Shown here: positions 22,818 to 34,220 of the stretch, one piece after another
Position numbering within the stretch: the stretch's first letter is position 1
Layout of the letters: every line of letters starts with the position of its first letter
From: Begonia masoniana
Taxonomy: Eukaryota > Streptophyta > Magnoliopsida > Cucurbitales > Begoniaceae
Assembly (NCBI GenBank): GCA_022432975.1
Contig: CM039508.1
Span: 28,647,008-28,711,007, forward strand
Direction of reading: 5' to 3'
Length of the DNA stretch: 64,000 nt
Program-made: the position numbers and the translations under genes
Notes under the pieces: model-generated
What the model saw: only the letters and a program-made list of their open reading frames with translations
What the model was told of the DNA's origin: nothing
The model's database searches: none

Positions 22818-25800
22818 ATGAAACACATAATGGAAGTCCTTAATACGAGAATTCCAAATGAAGCGACCCGAGAACCCCTACCTCGATTTAGACCCGGAAA
22901 TCCTAGGAGACGATTTCAAGAACCATATCCCACCTCGGACGAAGAAAGACCCGAGTATCCTAGGAGACGAAACCCGCTTTATGAGGAGGAGGAAGAATGG
23001 ACCTTAGACGAAGAAGAGACTTTTCGACCAAATAGACGAAAGGATCAAGAGGACCTTAGAAATGTCAAGCTACATATACCCCCATTTGACGGGACTTGCG
23101 ATGGGGATACCTTTCTAGAATGGATTGATAAGGTAGAGAAAGTTTTCGACTATTATGAGTACTCCGATAAAGTAAAGATCCAATTAGTATCCGTAGAGCT
23201 ATCGGGATATGCGGCCCTCTGGTGGTCCAATATTAAGCTCCAAAGACGACGGATAGGAGATACCCCCATTACGACATGGAGAGCAATGAAGTCGCTCATG
23301 ACTAAGAGGTTCATACCCACCCATTACCGTCAAGATCTATTCCTTCAAATCCAAAACCTACGACAAGGAACTCGATCCGTTGAGGCTTACCTAGCCGAAT
23401 TTGAAACTCTAAGGATACGAGTAGATATGGAAGAACCTGAGGAGCAAGTTATTGCTAGATTCATTCGGGGATTGAATAGAGACATAGGAGACACCGTTGA
23501 AATACACCCGGCAGAGTCCTTAGATGCAATTGTTCATATGGCTATGACGATTGAGCGACAGCTCAATAGAAAGAGGAAATCAACCTACCCTCCTAAGTTT
23601 ACCCCCCACATTCCACCCAAAGTCATCTCTAAGTCACCCGCGCCAATCAAGCCCTTTGACAAGGCTGAAGGAAAGAAGCCTTTTAACCCTAGTTGGCCAC
23701 TTAAGGAATCCAGTAGCAAAACCTTAGTCGATAAAGCCAACCCACTTAGAGCAAGAGAAATCAAGTGTTATGAATGTCAAGGTCTTGGTCATTATATGGC
23801 TCAATGTCCGAATCGAAGGGTGATGATTATCAAGGAAGATACGGGAGAAGTTGAGAGTGAGGATGACCACGAGATAGGAGTAGAGGACAAAGATGTCGAG
23901 GAGAGTGACACTGAGGACGAAGTTGTGCACGCTCCTGAGGGACCCTTGTTGATGGTTAGGAGACGAGTCCTTGTGACTAAGAATTCAGGAGAAAATTGCC
24001 AACGTGAGAATATCTTTCATAGTAGATGTGTTATCGAGGATAAGATATGCTCTTTAATTATAGATGGAGGAAGTTGTGCCAACGTGGCATCTGATGAGTT
24101 AGTTAAGAAGTTAGGGTTAAAGACAACTACGCATCCCCACCCTTATAAGTTACGATGGCTAGATGATAGGGATGATGTTAAGGTCTCTCGACAAGTGAGA
24201 GTAGATTTTGCTATGGGAAAATATCAAGATTCTGTTATATGTGATGTCGTGCCCATGAGTGCTAGCCACTTACTTCTTGGACGACCCTGGCAATTTGATC
24301 GAAGAGTGAACCACGATGGATATTCTAACTACTATTCCCTTAAGTTTGGTGGTAAAACAATTAAGTTAGCACCTTTGACCCCCGAGGAAATATCCAAAGA
24401 CGATGCCGCTAGGAAAGAAGCGAAGAATAAAGCAAATCTTTTTATGACTAGATCGGAGATAGAGGCATCGGTGCTTCGAGGAGATCCCATGATCCTTATA
24501 CTATTTCGAGATAGAGTTATGGAGCTAGGAGTAATCCCTGACCCTGTAAAGAAGTTGCTCAATCAATTCCAAGATGTGTTTCCTGAGGAACTGCCCCAAG
24601 GATTACCACCTCTACGTGGTATAGAACATCAAATTGACCTCATACCCGGGGCCACCCTTCCTAATAGACCGGCCTATAGAATGAACCCCGAAGAAACCAA
24701 GAAACTTCAAGATCAAGTTCAAGATTTATTGGATAAAGGATACATACGAGAGTCAATGGGCCCCTGTGCAGTTCCCTCACTATTGGTACCTAAGAAAGAC
24801 GGCACAATGAGGATGTGTGTTGATAGCCGAGCCGTGAATCAAATTACCGTAAAATATAGATACCCTATTCCAAGGCTCGAGGATATGTTGGATGAGCTCA
24901 GTGGAGCCTCAATATTTTCTAAGGTGGACCTCAAGAGTGGTTACCACCAAATAAGAATGAAAGAAGGTGACGAGTGGAAGACGGCATTTAAGACTAAGTA
25001 CGGGCTTTTTGAGTGGATGGTGATGCCCTTCGGGTTATCTAACCCACCCAGTACCTTCATGAGACTTATGCACCACGTGCTTAAAGATTTCCTAGAAAAA
25101 TTTATTGTTGTCTATTTTGACGATATTTTGGTGTACAGTCTAGACCTCCCACAACACCTCAACCATCTTAGTGTCCTTTTCCAAACCCTACGAAAAGCTC
25201 AATTATTTGGGAATTTAAGCAAATGCTCATTCGCGCAAGATAAAGTTTATTTTCTAGGGTTTGTCATTTCTAAAGATGGCATGGAAGCCGATGTTGACAA
25301 GATCAAGACTATTAGGGATTGGCCTACCCCCAACTCTTTAACCGAATTACGTAGCTTCCATGGTCTGGCCTCTTTTTACCGGAGGTTCATAAAAGACTTT
25401 AGTTCAATAGTCTCACCGCTCACTGATTGCACTAAGAAGGGAAAAGAGTTTACTTGGACCCCTGTTTGTCAAAAGAGCTTTGAGCTAATCAAGGACAAGT
25501 TATGCCACTCGCCAGTGTTAGCACTCCCTGACTTTAACAAGGTATTTGAAAGTAAGAGTGATGCTTCCGGAGTTGGCATTGGAGCCGTACTCATGCAAGA
25601 AGGGAAACCCATTGCATACTTTAGTGAAAAACTGAAAGGAGCCATGCTAAACTACTCCACGTACGATAAGGAATTTTATGCCGTTATTAGAGCATTGGAG
25701 CATTGGCAGCACTACCTCTTGTCAAAAGAATTTGTTATCAATACTGACCATCAATCTTTACGACACATTAAGAGTCAACATAAGTTGAACAAGAGGCATG

Positions 25801-26621
25801 CTAAATGGGTAGAATTTTTGGAGAGGTTCCCGTATATTCTTAAGTATGTGAGAGGAGAAAATAATGTAGTCGCCGATGCACTTTCGAGGAAACGCATTCT
25901 CCTTACCGAGCTAGGGACTCGATTCTTTGGATTTGAATGGATCAAACATAATTACGAATCTGACCCTGACTTTGGATCTTATTACACCAAGTGCAAGGAA
26001 AAGGCTGAAGGAGAATATCGACTTATGGATGACTATTTACTAAGGGCAGGAAAATTATGTATACCGCAAGGAAGCATGAGGCGAAGTCTTGTAAAAGAAG
26101 CCCATTGTGGAGGATTAGCGAATCATTTCGGGGAGAAGAAGACCCTCGATATGCTTAAGGAACACTTCTTTTGGCCACATATGAAAAGGGACGTGCACCG
26201 CATGGTGGAAACATGCATCGTGTGCAAGAAAGCCAAGAGTAAGGTCCTACCACAAGGCTTGTATATGCCCTTACCCATTCCTTCGCACCCTTGGACTGAA
26301 GTTAGTATGGACTTCATTTTGGGATTGCCACGAACTGCTCGTAATAAGGATTCGATCATGGTGGTTGTGGATCGTTTCTCTAAGATGGCACATTTCATTC
26401 CTTGTGCAAAAACGGATGACGCCTTTTCTATAGCTGACCTATTTTTCAAAGAAATTGTTCGCCTACATGGTATACCGCATTCCATAGTGTCGGACCGGGA
26501 CACTAAATTTTTGAGCTCCTTCTGGACCACTTTGTGGAAGAAGTTGGGGACGAAGCTGTGTTTTAGCACATCTTTCCACCCCCAAACTGATGGCCAAACG
26601 GAAGTTGTTAACAAACCTTAG
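22818..26621 (+). CDS. gag-pol: Element B gag-pol polyprotein (main open frame)
   Basis: 1267 open codons; gag really begins at 19960, and the frame is already open from 22789. Gag capsid spans about residues 80-250; CCHC zinc knuckle 317-330 ([14 protein letters not shown]); protease about 405-500 with [12 protein letters not shown] (Asp416); RT about 625-800 with YFDD (Asp768/769); RNase H about 905-1025 (Asp915, Glu952, Asp977, Asp1020); integrase zinc-binding region His1096, His1103, Cys1133, Cys1136; core Asp1165, Asp1226, Glu1262 in D,D35E spacing. The frame ends early at 26619-26621. Compared with element A one base is missing around 26616, which shifts integrase out of frame; the protein continues in the frame of 26684-27388. 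The Gly-for-Ser protease variant (DGG) is common in related plant elements. The protein would build particles, copy RNA to DNA and integrate it. Confidence 0.93.
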   Translation: MKHIMEVLNTRIPNEATREPLPRFRPGNPRRRFQEPYPTSDEERPEYPRRRNPLYEEEEEWTLDEEETFRPNRRKDQEDLRNVKLHIPPFDGTCDGDTFLEWIDKVEKVFDYYEYSDKVKIQLVSVELSGYAALWWSNIKLQRRRIGDTPITTWRAMKSLMTKRFIPTHYRQDLFLQIQNLRQGTRSVEAYLAEFETLRIRVDMEEPEEQVIARFIRGLNRDIGDTVEIHPAESLDAIVHMAMTIERQLNRKRKSTYPPKFTPHIPPKVISKSPAPIKPFDKAEGKKPFNPSWPLKESSSKTLVDKANPLRAREIKCYECQGLGHYMAQCPNRRVMIIKEDTGEVESEDDHEIGVEDKDVEESDTEDEVVHAPEGPLLMVRRRVLVTKNSGENCQRENIFHSRCVIEDKICSLIIDGGSCANVASDELVKKLGLKTTTHPHPYKLRWLDDRDDVKVSRQVRVDFAMGKYQDSVICDVVPMSASHLLLGRPWQFDRRVNHDGYSNYYSLKFGGKTIKLAPLTPEEISKDDAARKEAKNKANLFMTRSEIEASVLRGDPMILILFRDRVMELGVIPDPVKKLLNQFQDVFPEELPQGLPPLRGIEHQIDLIPGATLPNRPAYRMNPEETKKLQDQVQDLLDKGYIRESMGPCAVPSLLVPKKDGTMRMCVDSRAVNQITVKYRYPIPRLEDMLDELSGASIFSKVDLKSGYHQIRMKEGDEWKTAFKTKYGLFEWMVMPFGLSNPPSTFMRLMHHVLKDFLEKFIVVYFDDILVYSLDLPQHLNHLSVLFQTLRKAQLFGNLSKCSFAQDKVYFLGFVISKDGMEADVDKIKTIRDWPTPNSLTELRSFHGLASFYRRFIKDFSSIVSPLTDCTKKGKEFTWTPVCQKSFELIKDKLCHSPVLALPDFNKVFESKSDASGVGIGAVLMQEGKPIAYFSEKLKGAMLNYSTYDKEFYAVIRALEHWQHYLLSKEFVINTDHQSLRHIKSQHKLNKRHAKWVEFLERFPYILKYVRGENNVVADALSRKRILLTELGTRFFGFEWIKHNYESDPDFGSYYTKCKEKAEGEYRLMDDYLLRAGKLCIPQGSMRRSLVKEAHCGGLANHFGEKKTLDMLKEHFFWPHMKRDVHRMVETCIVCKKAKSKVLPQGLYMPLPIPSHPWTEVSMDFILGLPRTARNKDSIMVVVDRFSKMAHFIPCAKTDDAFSIADLFFKEIVRLHGIPHSIVSDRDTKFLSSFWTTLWKKLGTKLCFSTSFHPQTDGQTEVVNKP

Positions 26622-27388
26622 GCTCCCTCTTACGCAGTATTGTAGGTAAGAAACTATCCAGTTGGGATGTAGTCCTTCCCGGATTGGAATTTTCCTACAA
26701 TCACACCCTTCATTCCACTACTGAGCAAACGCCCTTTGAGGTTGCCTATGGGTTTAATCCATGTACACCGTTGGACCTTGTTCCGTTACCCATTAATGAA
26801 CTAGCCAACCCATCAGGAGCAAACAAGGCTGAACAGATTAAGAAATTACATGAGAACGTGCGTCAAGCCATCGAGAAGAGAAATGCGAGCGTGGCCAAAC
26901 GAGTAAACAAAGGCCGAAAAGAGGTTATCTTTAATGAAGGAGATTTGGTTTGGTTACACTTACGAAAAGATAGATTCCCCGACAAAAGAAAATCTAAACT
27001 TCTTCTTCGTGCGGATGGACCCTTCAAGGTGTTGCAGCGGATCAATAATAACGCTTATAAGATTGAACTGCCTGGAGATTATGGAGTATCGGCAACGTTC
27101 AATGTCATGGACCTATCACCCTATATAAGCGATGAAGAAAACTCCGAGAGGCCTGACTTAAAGGATTTGAGGTCAAATCCTCAATCACCTGGGGAGGATG
27201 ATGTGCCCCGTAGGCCCATTACACGATCCCAGACCCGAGTCCACAATTTGACTAACACACTTGTCTCTTTTGCAGGTCATGGTTATGGTTCGTGTGAAGA
27301 CTTGGAGGACACCGTGGACGACTTGAAGTGGGAGATTAAAGCTGGAGACGTTGACCAACAAAAGCATCTCCTCATGTGGAAAGACTAA
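26622..27388 (+). CDS. Element B integrase C-terminus and LTR-encoded tail
   Basis: Continuation of the B polyprotein after the one-base frameshift; open from about 26684 without its own Met. It carries the integrase C-terminal part (TPFEVAYGFNP, GRKEVIFNEGDLVWLHL, RADGPFKVL, NVMDLSPY) and then DLRSNPQ, DVPRRPITRSQTRVHN and an acidic end, stopping at 27386-27388. The last 63 codons or so are inside the 3' LTR, which starts at 27199. CRM elements are known to have such LTR-encoded C-termini; no classical chromodomain is visible. Confidence 0.85.
27189..27198 (+). other. Element B polypurine tract
   Basis: CTGGGGAGGA directly before the 3' LTR start TGATGTGCC. The tract lies within the open pol frame. 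Confidence 0.75.
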
Positions 27389-28166
27389 AGAGACACCTTA
27401 ATGCTCACATGGGAATTTGTCTTCCCGAGCTTTAATATTTGTTGCTTTTTTGAAATTTCAAACTTATTGGCAAACGTTGGCCTTCTTGTTAAACTTTATT
27501 AGATGCATGTTAGGATTATATGGATGTTAGGATTAGATGAATGATAGGATTAGTTGGTGGCTTGGTTTGGCCCATTGAAGTTGAAGACATGTCCAAGCCC
27601 AAGCCCAAGCCCACCATTAGGTCTATATATTCATGGCATTGGTGTCTGTAACTTTTTTTGGATGATTTTTATGAGCACCCACGGATTTCTCTCATTGAAG
27701 AAGAAGAAGCTTGGAGCAAGGAGCTTCCAAGGTAAGCTCGGTTGACAACAACCGAGGGGTCGCGCCCCCGAACCATTCTTCTAGCTTGGTAGCTAGTTGG
27801 AGTGGAATTTGCCACCTCCTTCTCCACTCTTTTGAGGCGGAAAACAGCAAGGAGTGGCCTTAACCGGTTCCTTGAATCGAGTTTTCTTCCTTGGAAGAAA
27901 CTCTTGCCGGAAGCTCCATTGAAGCACTCACCGGCCGATTCTCGGAAAATATTCATAACTAACTCAAATCAACGGATCTGGACCACAAACTTCACCAGCA
28001 CACATCTCACTCACTTCACAACACTCACCTAAACTTTCATTTCATTCCGAGCTTGTTTAGTATTTCTTTGACATTTATATTCTCGGATTTCTCGGTTTTT
28101 CCAGCACTAGGGAACTAACGGTCTTTTCGAGTTCTAGAGTCGTGTTTTGCAGGTCGGAGCTCAACA
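27199..28166 (+). repeat. Element B 3' LTR (968 bp)
   Basis: Same ends as the 5' LTR (TGATGTGCC…CTCAACA). One copy of a GATGCATGTTAGGATTA unit is missing near 27505 relative to the 5' LTR. It ends at the TSD TTTAA (28167-28171). Confidence 0.92.
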
Positions 28167-28171
28167 TTTAA
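28167..28171. repeat. TSD TTTAA, right copy (element B)
   Basis: Equal to 15128-15132. Confidence 0.93.
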
Positions 28172-28718
28172 CCTTGTCTTCATCCGCTTCTAAGCCATCT
28201 TTCGAAATGATGAAGCCCAAAAAATAAACCTTTTCTTGTCCAAAAGAGCATTTACTCAAATTTCCAAATAGTTTAACTCAACGGAGAGTTTGAAAAAGCA
28301 TCCCAAGATTGATGACATGTTGTGGAAGGTCGGGGCTATACACCTGGATGTCATCGAAATAAAAGACAACAAACTTCCCAATAAAATCCTTAAGAACATG
28401 GTGAATCAACCTCATGAAGGTGCTCGGGGCATTTGTAAGTCCGAATGGCATAACCATCAATTCAATTAATCCGTATTTAGTCTTGAAAGTGGTTTTCCAT
28501 TCATCACCTTCCTTCATCCGTATCTGGTGATAACCACTCTTCAAGTCAACTTTGGAAAAGATAGATGCTCCACTTAATTTATCTAATATGTCTTCGAGTC
28601 TAGGGATCGGGTATCTATACTTAATAGTGATTTGGTTGATAGCTAGACTATCAACGCACATCCGCATAGAGCCATCTTTCTTAGGTACCAACAAGGTAGG
28701 TACGGTACAAGGGCTCAT
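28172..28718 (-). pseudogene. Element A reverse transcriptase fragment
   Basis: Reads right to left from the [72 protein letters not shown] and YFDDIQVYS, so the RT core and catalytic Asp pair are still readable. A stop follows at about 28278. The same region then reads [10 protein letters not shown] and ISKDGLEAD up to the TSD of element B, from where it continues at 15132. The usual Leu or Val after YFDDI is Gln. Homology to B residues 648-830. Confidence 0.85.
28714..28718. repeat. TSD CTCAT, left copy (solo LTR)
   Basis: Directly before TGTAACACTC; repeated at 31086-31090. Confidence 0.92.
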
Positions 28719-31085
28719 TGTAACACTCGGCTTTACGGGATTTGATTTTTATTCCAATATAAACGGCATTTTGTAAATACGTCAAATTAAGTCTGTTTTG
28801 CAAACAGAAGGTTTTAATGGAGCCGTAATAATAAATTAGAAATTAAGGTGAAATATGAAAATTTGGAGAAAACGAATCGTTAGTTAAATAACGAAATTTG
28901 TGGAGGAATAAATAGAAAATGAGATGAAGGGCAATTTGGTAATTGGCAAACCAAATTTTTTATAAAAATACAAAAACTCTCTCATTTTCCCTCTCACCCA
29001 CGCGAACCCCATTTTCTCTCCACCCATTTGGCGATTTTCATCGCCTCTCGTGCGTTTCTCCTCCACGCTGGCGATTCTCCTCCTCCGGCGACTCGAGTCT
29101 TCACGTTTCTCCTTCGTCTTCACTCCCTAGGTAAGACTCTAAGCTTTTGGATCGATAGATTTCGATTTCTAAGGTTTAAAACGATTAGGGTTCGTTAGGG
29201 TTTTTGTTGAAAACGTGAAATAGAGTTTGAAATCGATAGGTTTAGCGAAGTTATGCCTATAATCGATGTATTGGAGTTTATTGGACGTAGTTAATCGATT
29301 TATTGGTTAATATTGGAGTTTTGGTTGGTTTGGAGCTTGAAGACTCCATTAATGGAGGTTTGGAAATTCACGAGCGCGAATTGCTCGATAAAATGCCTCA
29401 ACAAGTTAGAATAGAGTTTAGGAGATTTTCTTTAGCTAGGAGTTTGTGATTTTCTAAACTTGGTAGTTTAGAATTTGTTTAAATGACAAATGTTGTGTTT
29501 TGCCTTAGGTGAACAACGCTCGTAGATGGAGCGTGAATTTCAACGGACGTAAGGTAAGTCTCAGTGATTTGTTTGGCCGATTGGCCTACACCATAAGAAT
29601 ACGTATATCGAGGAATTGAAGATGTATGTTGTGTTGGGTAAATAGAACGGGTAGTTAGTTTTAAGTTTGGTTAGGTTGTTATTTGCTTAGTTTATTGTTT
29701 GTTGTTTTTATATTTCCATTTCGTTCATAGCATAATAATTGTTCACGCATCATCATTTTCGAACGGCATGAAAATGAGTTTTCTATGCATATTTTCTTGA
29801 AAAGGAAAAACGATAACGAGAAGGTAATGAATGTAATGATGGTCACGTCGGTGGCGGTGGTTCAGACATGGCTGCCGGATGAAGCATGTTTTCCCCCCGA
29901 TTAGATATGAGGGGCTATCCAATCGCCGGATGTGCCGCTCCTATCTAACGAAAGAGAAGCCCCAGTGACGTAAATGAAATAAATAGCGAAAAGGTAGGAC
30001 GCATGATTTATAAACTGTACATGCATAGCATTGGCATTCACGTGCATTCACTTAGATTTACTGTGCCTCTAGCTTACGTGTTTAATTCTATGGTGTAGGT
30101 GATTTTGAGACAGATGAGGAAGACGTCCCTCCGCCTGAAGTATGAACATGTTGAGGGAGGATGGCCCGTGGGAGTGCGCTGGCAGTCGGGGCGTGATTTT
30201 GACCCGTGGGGATGTAGGTAAGTGTTTTGGGGTTTGATAGATAAAAGAATAGGAGAAATGTATAGTTGACATTTTAGGATGTTTGGATCTAGACTAGTTG
30301 ATAGGCTATATTTCGAGGTTTTGAAATGTTTTGGAAACTTGTTTTATAATTTGTTTTTGGAAAGTTTTCATTGGAATTGTTAGTGATTAAAACAGGAAGA
30401 ATTGTAAACTTTTAAACGGAACCACGCGGTTCATTTTTATGGAATTTAGTTATATTTTTCATGTATTTTGGGTTGGTGAACTAGGTAATGTATGTGGACG
30501 GTAGCGTTATTGTATAGAAGTTTTTTACAAAATGTATGGAAGATGAATGAGAAAAATGGTTAAGTGTTAAGTTTTGGTACGCAGAGGATGAAGGAAAAAA
30601 CAGAAAAAGGAAAAGGAGGGAGGCAGAGTGGGTGGCGATCGATCCCCAAGGAGGGGCGATTGATCGCCCCTCATGGCCGTGCTCTATGGAAAATTCCAGA
30701 GAGCATGGCGATCGATCGCCCCCTCATATGCAGCGATCGCCTCGTAGGCGATCGCTGGCGAAACTATGCGATCGCCAAAGGGCGATCGCTCGCCGTTATG
30801 CGATCGCCGAAGGGCGATCGATCGCCTGTTTTGGGCGATCGATCGCCCCTCACTTTTGGGACAAACGTCCCCTTTTTCTCCCTGCCGATGGTTTTTTATT
30901 TAATTTAATTGTTTTAAATTATTATTTTAAGTTTTATTTAATTAGTTTAAATTTGATATGAATAAGTTTTTTAACGATTTAGCATTTTATTTAAATTCCG
31001 CTCGATTGTTATAAAGTTTATTAAGGATAAAAAAAATATATGTAATAATTCGGTAAAAATTAGGATACGGGTAAGGGTTGTTACA
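28719..31085 (+). mobile_element. Solo LTR, same Tekay family group as element C
   Basis: 2367 bp beginning TGTAACACTCGGC and ending GGGTTGTTACA, with TSD CTCAT and no internal region. Its first 250 bp match the sense start of the element C 5' LTR (reverse complement of 52425-52675), including ACGGGATTT, AATTTGGAGAAAACGA and GAAGGGC. A central block with CAGACATGGCTG also matches C. It lies between A's protease-RT linker and RT core. A palindrome-rich tract is present at 30638-30852. Confidence 0.9.
30638..30852. repeat. Cluster of GCGATCGATCGC palindromes
   Basis: About ten GCGATCG cores in 215 bp, several as the perfect palindromes GGCGATCGATCGCC or GCGATCGC, joined by short variable spacers. 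One such motif also occurs in the element C LTR at about 51091-51101. Confidence 0.85.
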
Positions 31086-31090
31086 CTCAT
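31086..31090. repeat. TSD CTCAT, right copy (solo LTR)
   Basis: Directly after GTTACA; equal to 28714-28718. Confidence 0.92.
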
Positions 31091-31352
31091 CGACTCTCTA
31101 ATATAATCTTTTCCCAATAACTCTTGGACTTGATCTTGTAATTATTTGGCCTCTTCAGGTCTCATCCTATAGACCGGTCGGTTGGGTAACATAGCTCCGG
31201 GTTGGATGTCAATTTGGTGTTCTATTCCTTTAATGGGTGGTAATCCGGGTTGTAGTTCCCCAGGGAAGATGTCTTGATAAGTCTTAAGCAAATTTTGGAC
31301 CGGTAAAGGTATATCTCCAAGCTCCATAACACGGTCTCTAAAAAGAACTAAG
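31091..31352 (-). pseudogene. Element A protease-RT linker fragment
   Basis: Reads right to left: [13 protein letters not shown], then LKTYQDIFPGELQPGLPPIKG, IEHQIDIQPGAMLPNRPVYRMRPEEAK, a stop near 31142, and on to the TSD CTCAT. Homologous to element B residues about 562-648. It joins 41260 upstream (across the Sirevirus-like element) and 28713 downstream (across the solo LTR). Confidence 0.85.
31348..31352. repeat. TSD CTAAG, left copy (copia element)
   Basis: Directly before TGTTCGC; repeated at 41255-41259. Confidence 0.92.
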
Positions 31353-31786
31353 TGTTCGCTTAAATGCGTTTAAGTAACTATTTTTGATAATTATGTTTTT
31401 GATGATTATGATTAATGTAAAACGAGTGACCTGCTGATTAAGTTTAATAAGAAATATATAAACTGATGAGCATGAGTAATATGAAATTTACGAACTGGAT
31501 AATTGCTTTATTATATTTATTGTATTTATCTTGAAATGCCCTTTGAAAAGGGTATTATGTTTACTGATGAATTTTTGGCTAAGTGTTAATAGTTAGTCAG
31601 AATCAATCATCCACGGTCAAGACGAAATCAGTTGTCCAAAGTTAAAGTGTGAGAATCAATCGTCCAAAGTATCACGTGAAAATCAGGTGACTTCAGTCAG
31701 AATCATTCGTCCAAAGTAGTCTGTCGAAATCAAACGTCTACGGTTAAGATAGAATAGTTAAGACGAAACGCAGTCATCAACAGTTA

Positions 31787-31937
31787 AATGAAAGACGCTG
31801 TCGTCCAAGCCAATGAAAAATGCTGTCATCCACGCTAATGAAAGACGCTGTCGTCCACGCTAATGAAAGACGCAGTCGTCCACGCCAATGAAAGACGCAA
31901 TCGTTCAAAGTCAAAACAGACGCAGTCGTCCAGTGTC
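31787..31937. repeat. 25-bp tandem repeat in the copia 5' LTR
   Basis: About six units of AATGAAAGACGC plus GTCGTCCACGC variants; a matching but edited array lies at 40394-40520 in the 3' LTR. More diverged TCGTCCA motifs extend upstream to about 31600. Confidence 0.85.
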
Positions 31938-32082
31938 TTAACTCCAGATCATTAATGACCGTGAGCGATAGCGACTCCAGACATCAACGGCTAGCTGTCG
32001 TCGTACGGATGTTTCTCCAACGGCTATATTTCCGAACACAGACGAGGAGCTTTTCTAGATGAGATGCCGATTATAAACAGAG

Positions 32083-32090
32083 TATAAATA
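32083..32090 (+). promoter_or_regulatory. Putative LTR TATA box (copia 5' LTR)
   Basis: TATAAATA in the sense orientation, conserved in the 3' LTR at 40734-40741. Likely start of the genomic transcript downstream. Confidence 0.6.
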
Positions 32091-32607
32091 GAAGAACAAA
32101 GCTTAGGAGAACAACTTTTTGCCAAAATTCTCTCTGAACCCTAACACGCAAAAAGCTTTGTAATACTTTACAATTTCCTACACATTTCTGCTCTTAAACT
32201 TGAGATTCTGTTTCGAGAGAGTGTTGCTTTTGTGCTCAATTATTCAAATCTGTAAAATCTTAAAGGCAGTGGATTGACGCTCGTGAAGTTCAATCCAGAG
32301 TTGTAAGGCTGTAGATCGATGTCCGTGAAGTTTGATCTGGAATTCTCGTTGAGTAGAAGTTAAGGATCTTCAAGGGGGAAACCTTGAAGCGTGGACGTAG
32401 GCAGGTTTTGGCCGAACCACGTAAAAATACTGGTGTCAATTTCTCTCTCTCACTCTTACTTTTATTTGTTTAATATTGTTTTCTTTCCTAGTATAATATC
32501 ACAAAAGAAGTGAGAAGAAAAGATAAACATAACTTGCATATCTAAAATCGATTAGATTAAGAAATTTCTAATTCACCCCCACTCCTAGACAATCACGATC
32601 CTACAAT

Positions 32608-32618
32608 TTGTATCAGAG
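32608..32618 (+). other. Primer-binding site (copia element)
   Basis: TTGTATCAGAG, two bases after the LTR end. It matches the initiator-Met type TGGTATCAGAG except for one base. Confidence 0.75.
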
Positions 32619-32679
32619 TGAGGTCAAATATTGTCTAAGTTGTATTTTAGAAATATTCTGTGATATATTTATATTTACA

Positions 32680-34220
32680 ATGTCATTCAACACAAACGCC
32701 ACTCACATAGAGGGTCAGTCCATTTCTAGGCAACCATTTTTTGATGGCAGTGATTATGTATACTGGAAGGCAAGAATGATAATATTTGTTCAAGCCATGG
32801 ACTACGAAATTTGGAATATAATTGAAATGATCCTTTCAAGGCCATGAAAACTGATAATGGAATTAGTATTCCTAAGGACTCTCATGAATTAACAGAGTCC
32901 GATAAGAGGAATCTTAGTTTAAATGTCAAAGCTATAAACACCCTATACTGTGCACTGAACCGAGATGAGTTTAATAGGGTTCAAAGGTGTGATAGTGCAC
33001 AAGAGATATGGCACCTGCTAGAGATCACACACGAGGGAACAAACCAAGTAAAGGAAAGCAAAATGAGTATGTTAGTACACGAGTATGAACTTTTTTCGAT
33101 GGAAAAGGATGAGTCTATTTCATCTATGTTTACTCGATTCACTAACATTACTAATGACTTAAAAGGTCTTGGTAAGATTTATTCAGGTGAAGAACTAGTA
33201 AGAAAGATCATTCGGTGCCTACCAAGAGACTGGCAACCGAAAGTGACTGCTATACAAGAAGCTCGGGATCTAAAGGTTCTCAACCTTGAAGAGCTCATTG
33301 GCTCTCTAATGACTCATGAGATAACCATGAGAGCCAATGACAAGGAAGATCTCAAAGAGAAAGAGATCAGCAAAAAGAAGGACATTGCACTCAAATCTTC
33401 CTCAAGCAAGTAGGAAGAATCAGAGGAGGAAGAGGAGGAAGATGATGATGATGATATAGCTCTCATAACTAGAAGATTCAATAAATTTCTTCAACGCAAA
33501 AGGATGCAAGGAAGAAGATTTCCAAAGGGTGAGAAATCCCAAAGAGAAAAGGAAATCGCATGTTTTGAGTGTGGGAAGCCGGGTCACATGAAGGCCGACT
33601 GTCCACAAGCTAAGAAAGGTCCCAAAAAGTTCAAGAAGAGAGCTATAAAGGCTACTTGGGATGATAGTGAGAGTGATACATCTTCAGAAGATGAGGAAGT
33701 TGCCAACCTCTGCTTTATGGCACACAAAAATGAGGTTAGTATTTCTTCTAGTGACAGTGAAACTGAGGATGGAGACTTAATTGATGCTTTTAACGATTTA
33801 GTCAAACAATACAGTATGCTTAAGACTAAGTACAATCTGATAAGGAAAGAAAATGTAGATTTAATTGAAAAGCATACTAAGGAGTGTATTCTGAGTGAAA
33901 AGGAAATTATAGAACTTAAAAGTAAAAATAAGGATTTGAATAATACTGTTATGAAATTTACCAATGGCAGCAAAAACCTGAATATGCTATTAGGCAGCCA
34001 GAGAGTTACATTTGATAAAGCTGGTTTAGGATATGATCGGTTTACTAAAAAGAAAGTATATAAGAATTTCTTTGTCAAATCTTCTACTTGTCATGCATGC
34101 AATGAAGTAGGACATAAATCCTATGAATGTCCTCTGAAACTAGGAAAAACTAAACCTGGCAGGGGATTCCACAAAAACTCTAGGACCCAAAAGATTTGGG
34201 TACCAAAGAAGACAACTTGA
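32680..34220 (+). pseudogene. gag: Sirevirus-like gag with zinc knuckles
   Basis: The ATG at 32680 starts a gag N-terminus (FFDGSDYVYWKARM) that shifts frame near 32843. The second part, 32844-33413, has the copia gag core (LNRDEFNRV, EIWHLLEITHEGTNQVKESK, EYELFSMEKDESISSMFTRF, CLPRDWQPKVTAI). A TAG at 33411-33413 interrupts the frame, which then resumes with an acidic run, a CCHC knuckle CFECGKPGHMKADC and a second, CHACNEVGHKSYEC. It ends in a TGA at 34218-34220. Protease follows in the same frame, so gag and pol may once have been one frame. Two inactivating changes are visible. Confidence 0.85.

Larger units (their letters stand above)
31353..32605 (+). repeat. 5' LTR of Sirevirus-like element (1253 bp)
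   Basis: Begins TGTTCGCTTAAATG and ends CGATCCTACA. Aligns with 39961-41254, which has about 65 extra bases near 40516-40580. TATAAATA at 32083-32090. Confidence 0.92.

Noticed and set aside
28943..29134. Small Ser/Pro-rich frame as a gene
   Set aside because: Inside a TSD-bounded solo LTR, CT-rich sequence, no homology.
30564..30961. Open frames of 109-114 codons
   Set aside because: Caused by the GCGATCG palindrome cluster in a solo LTR.
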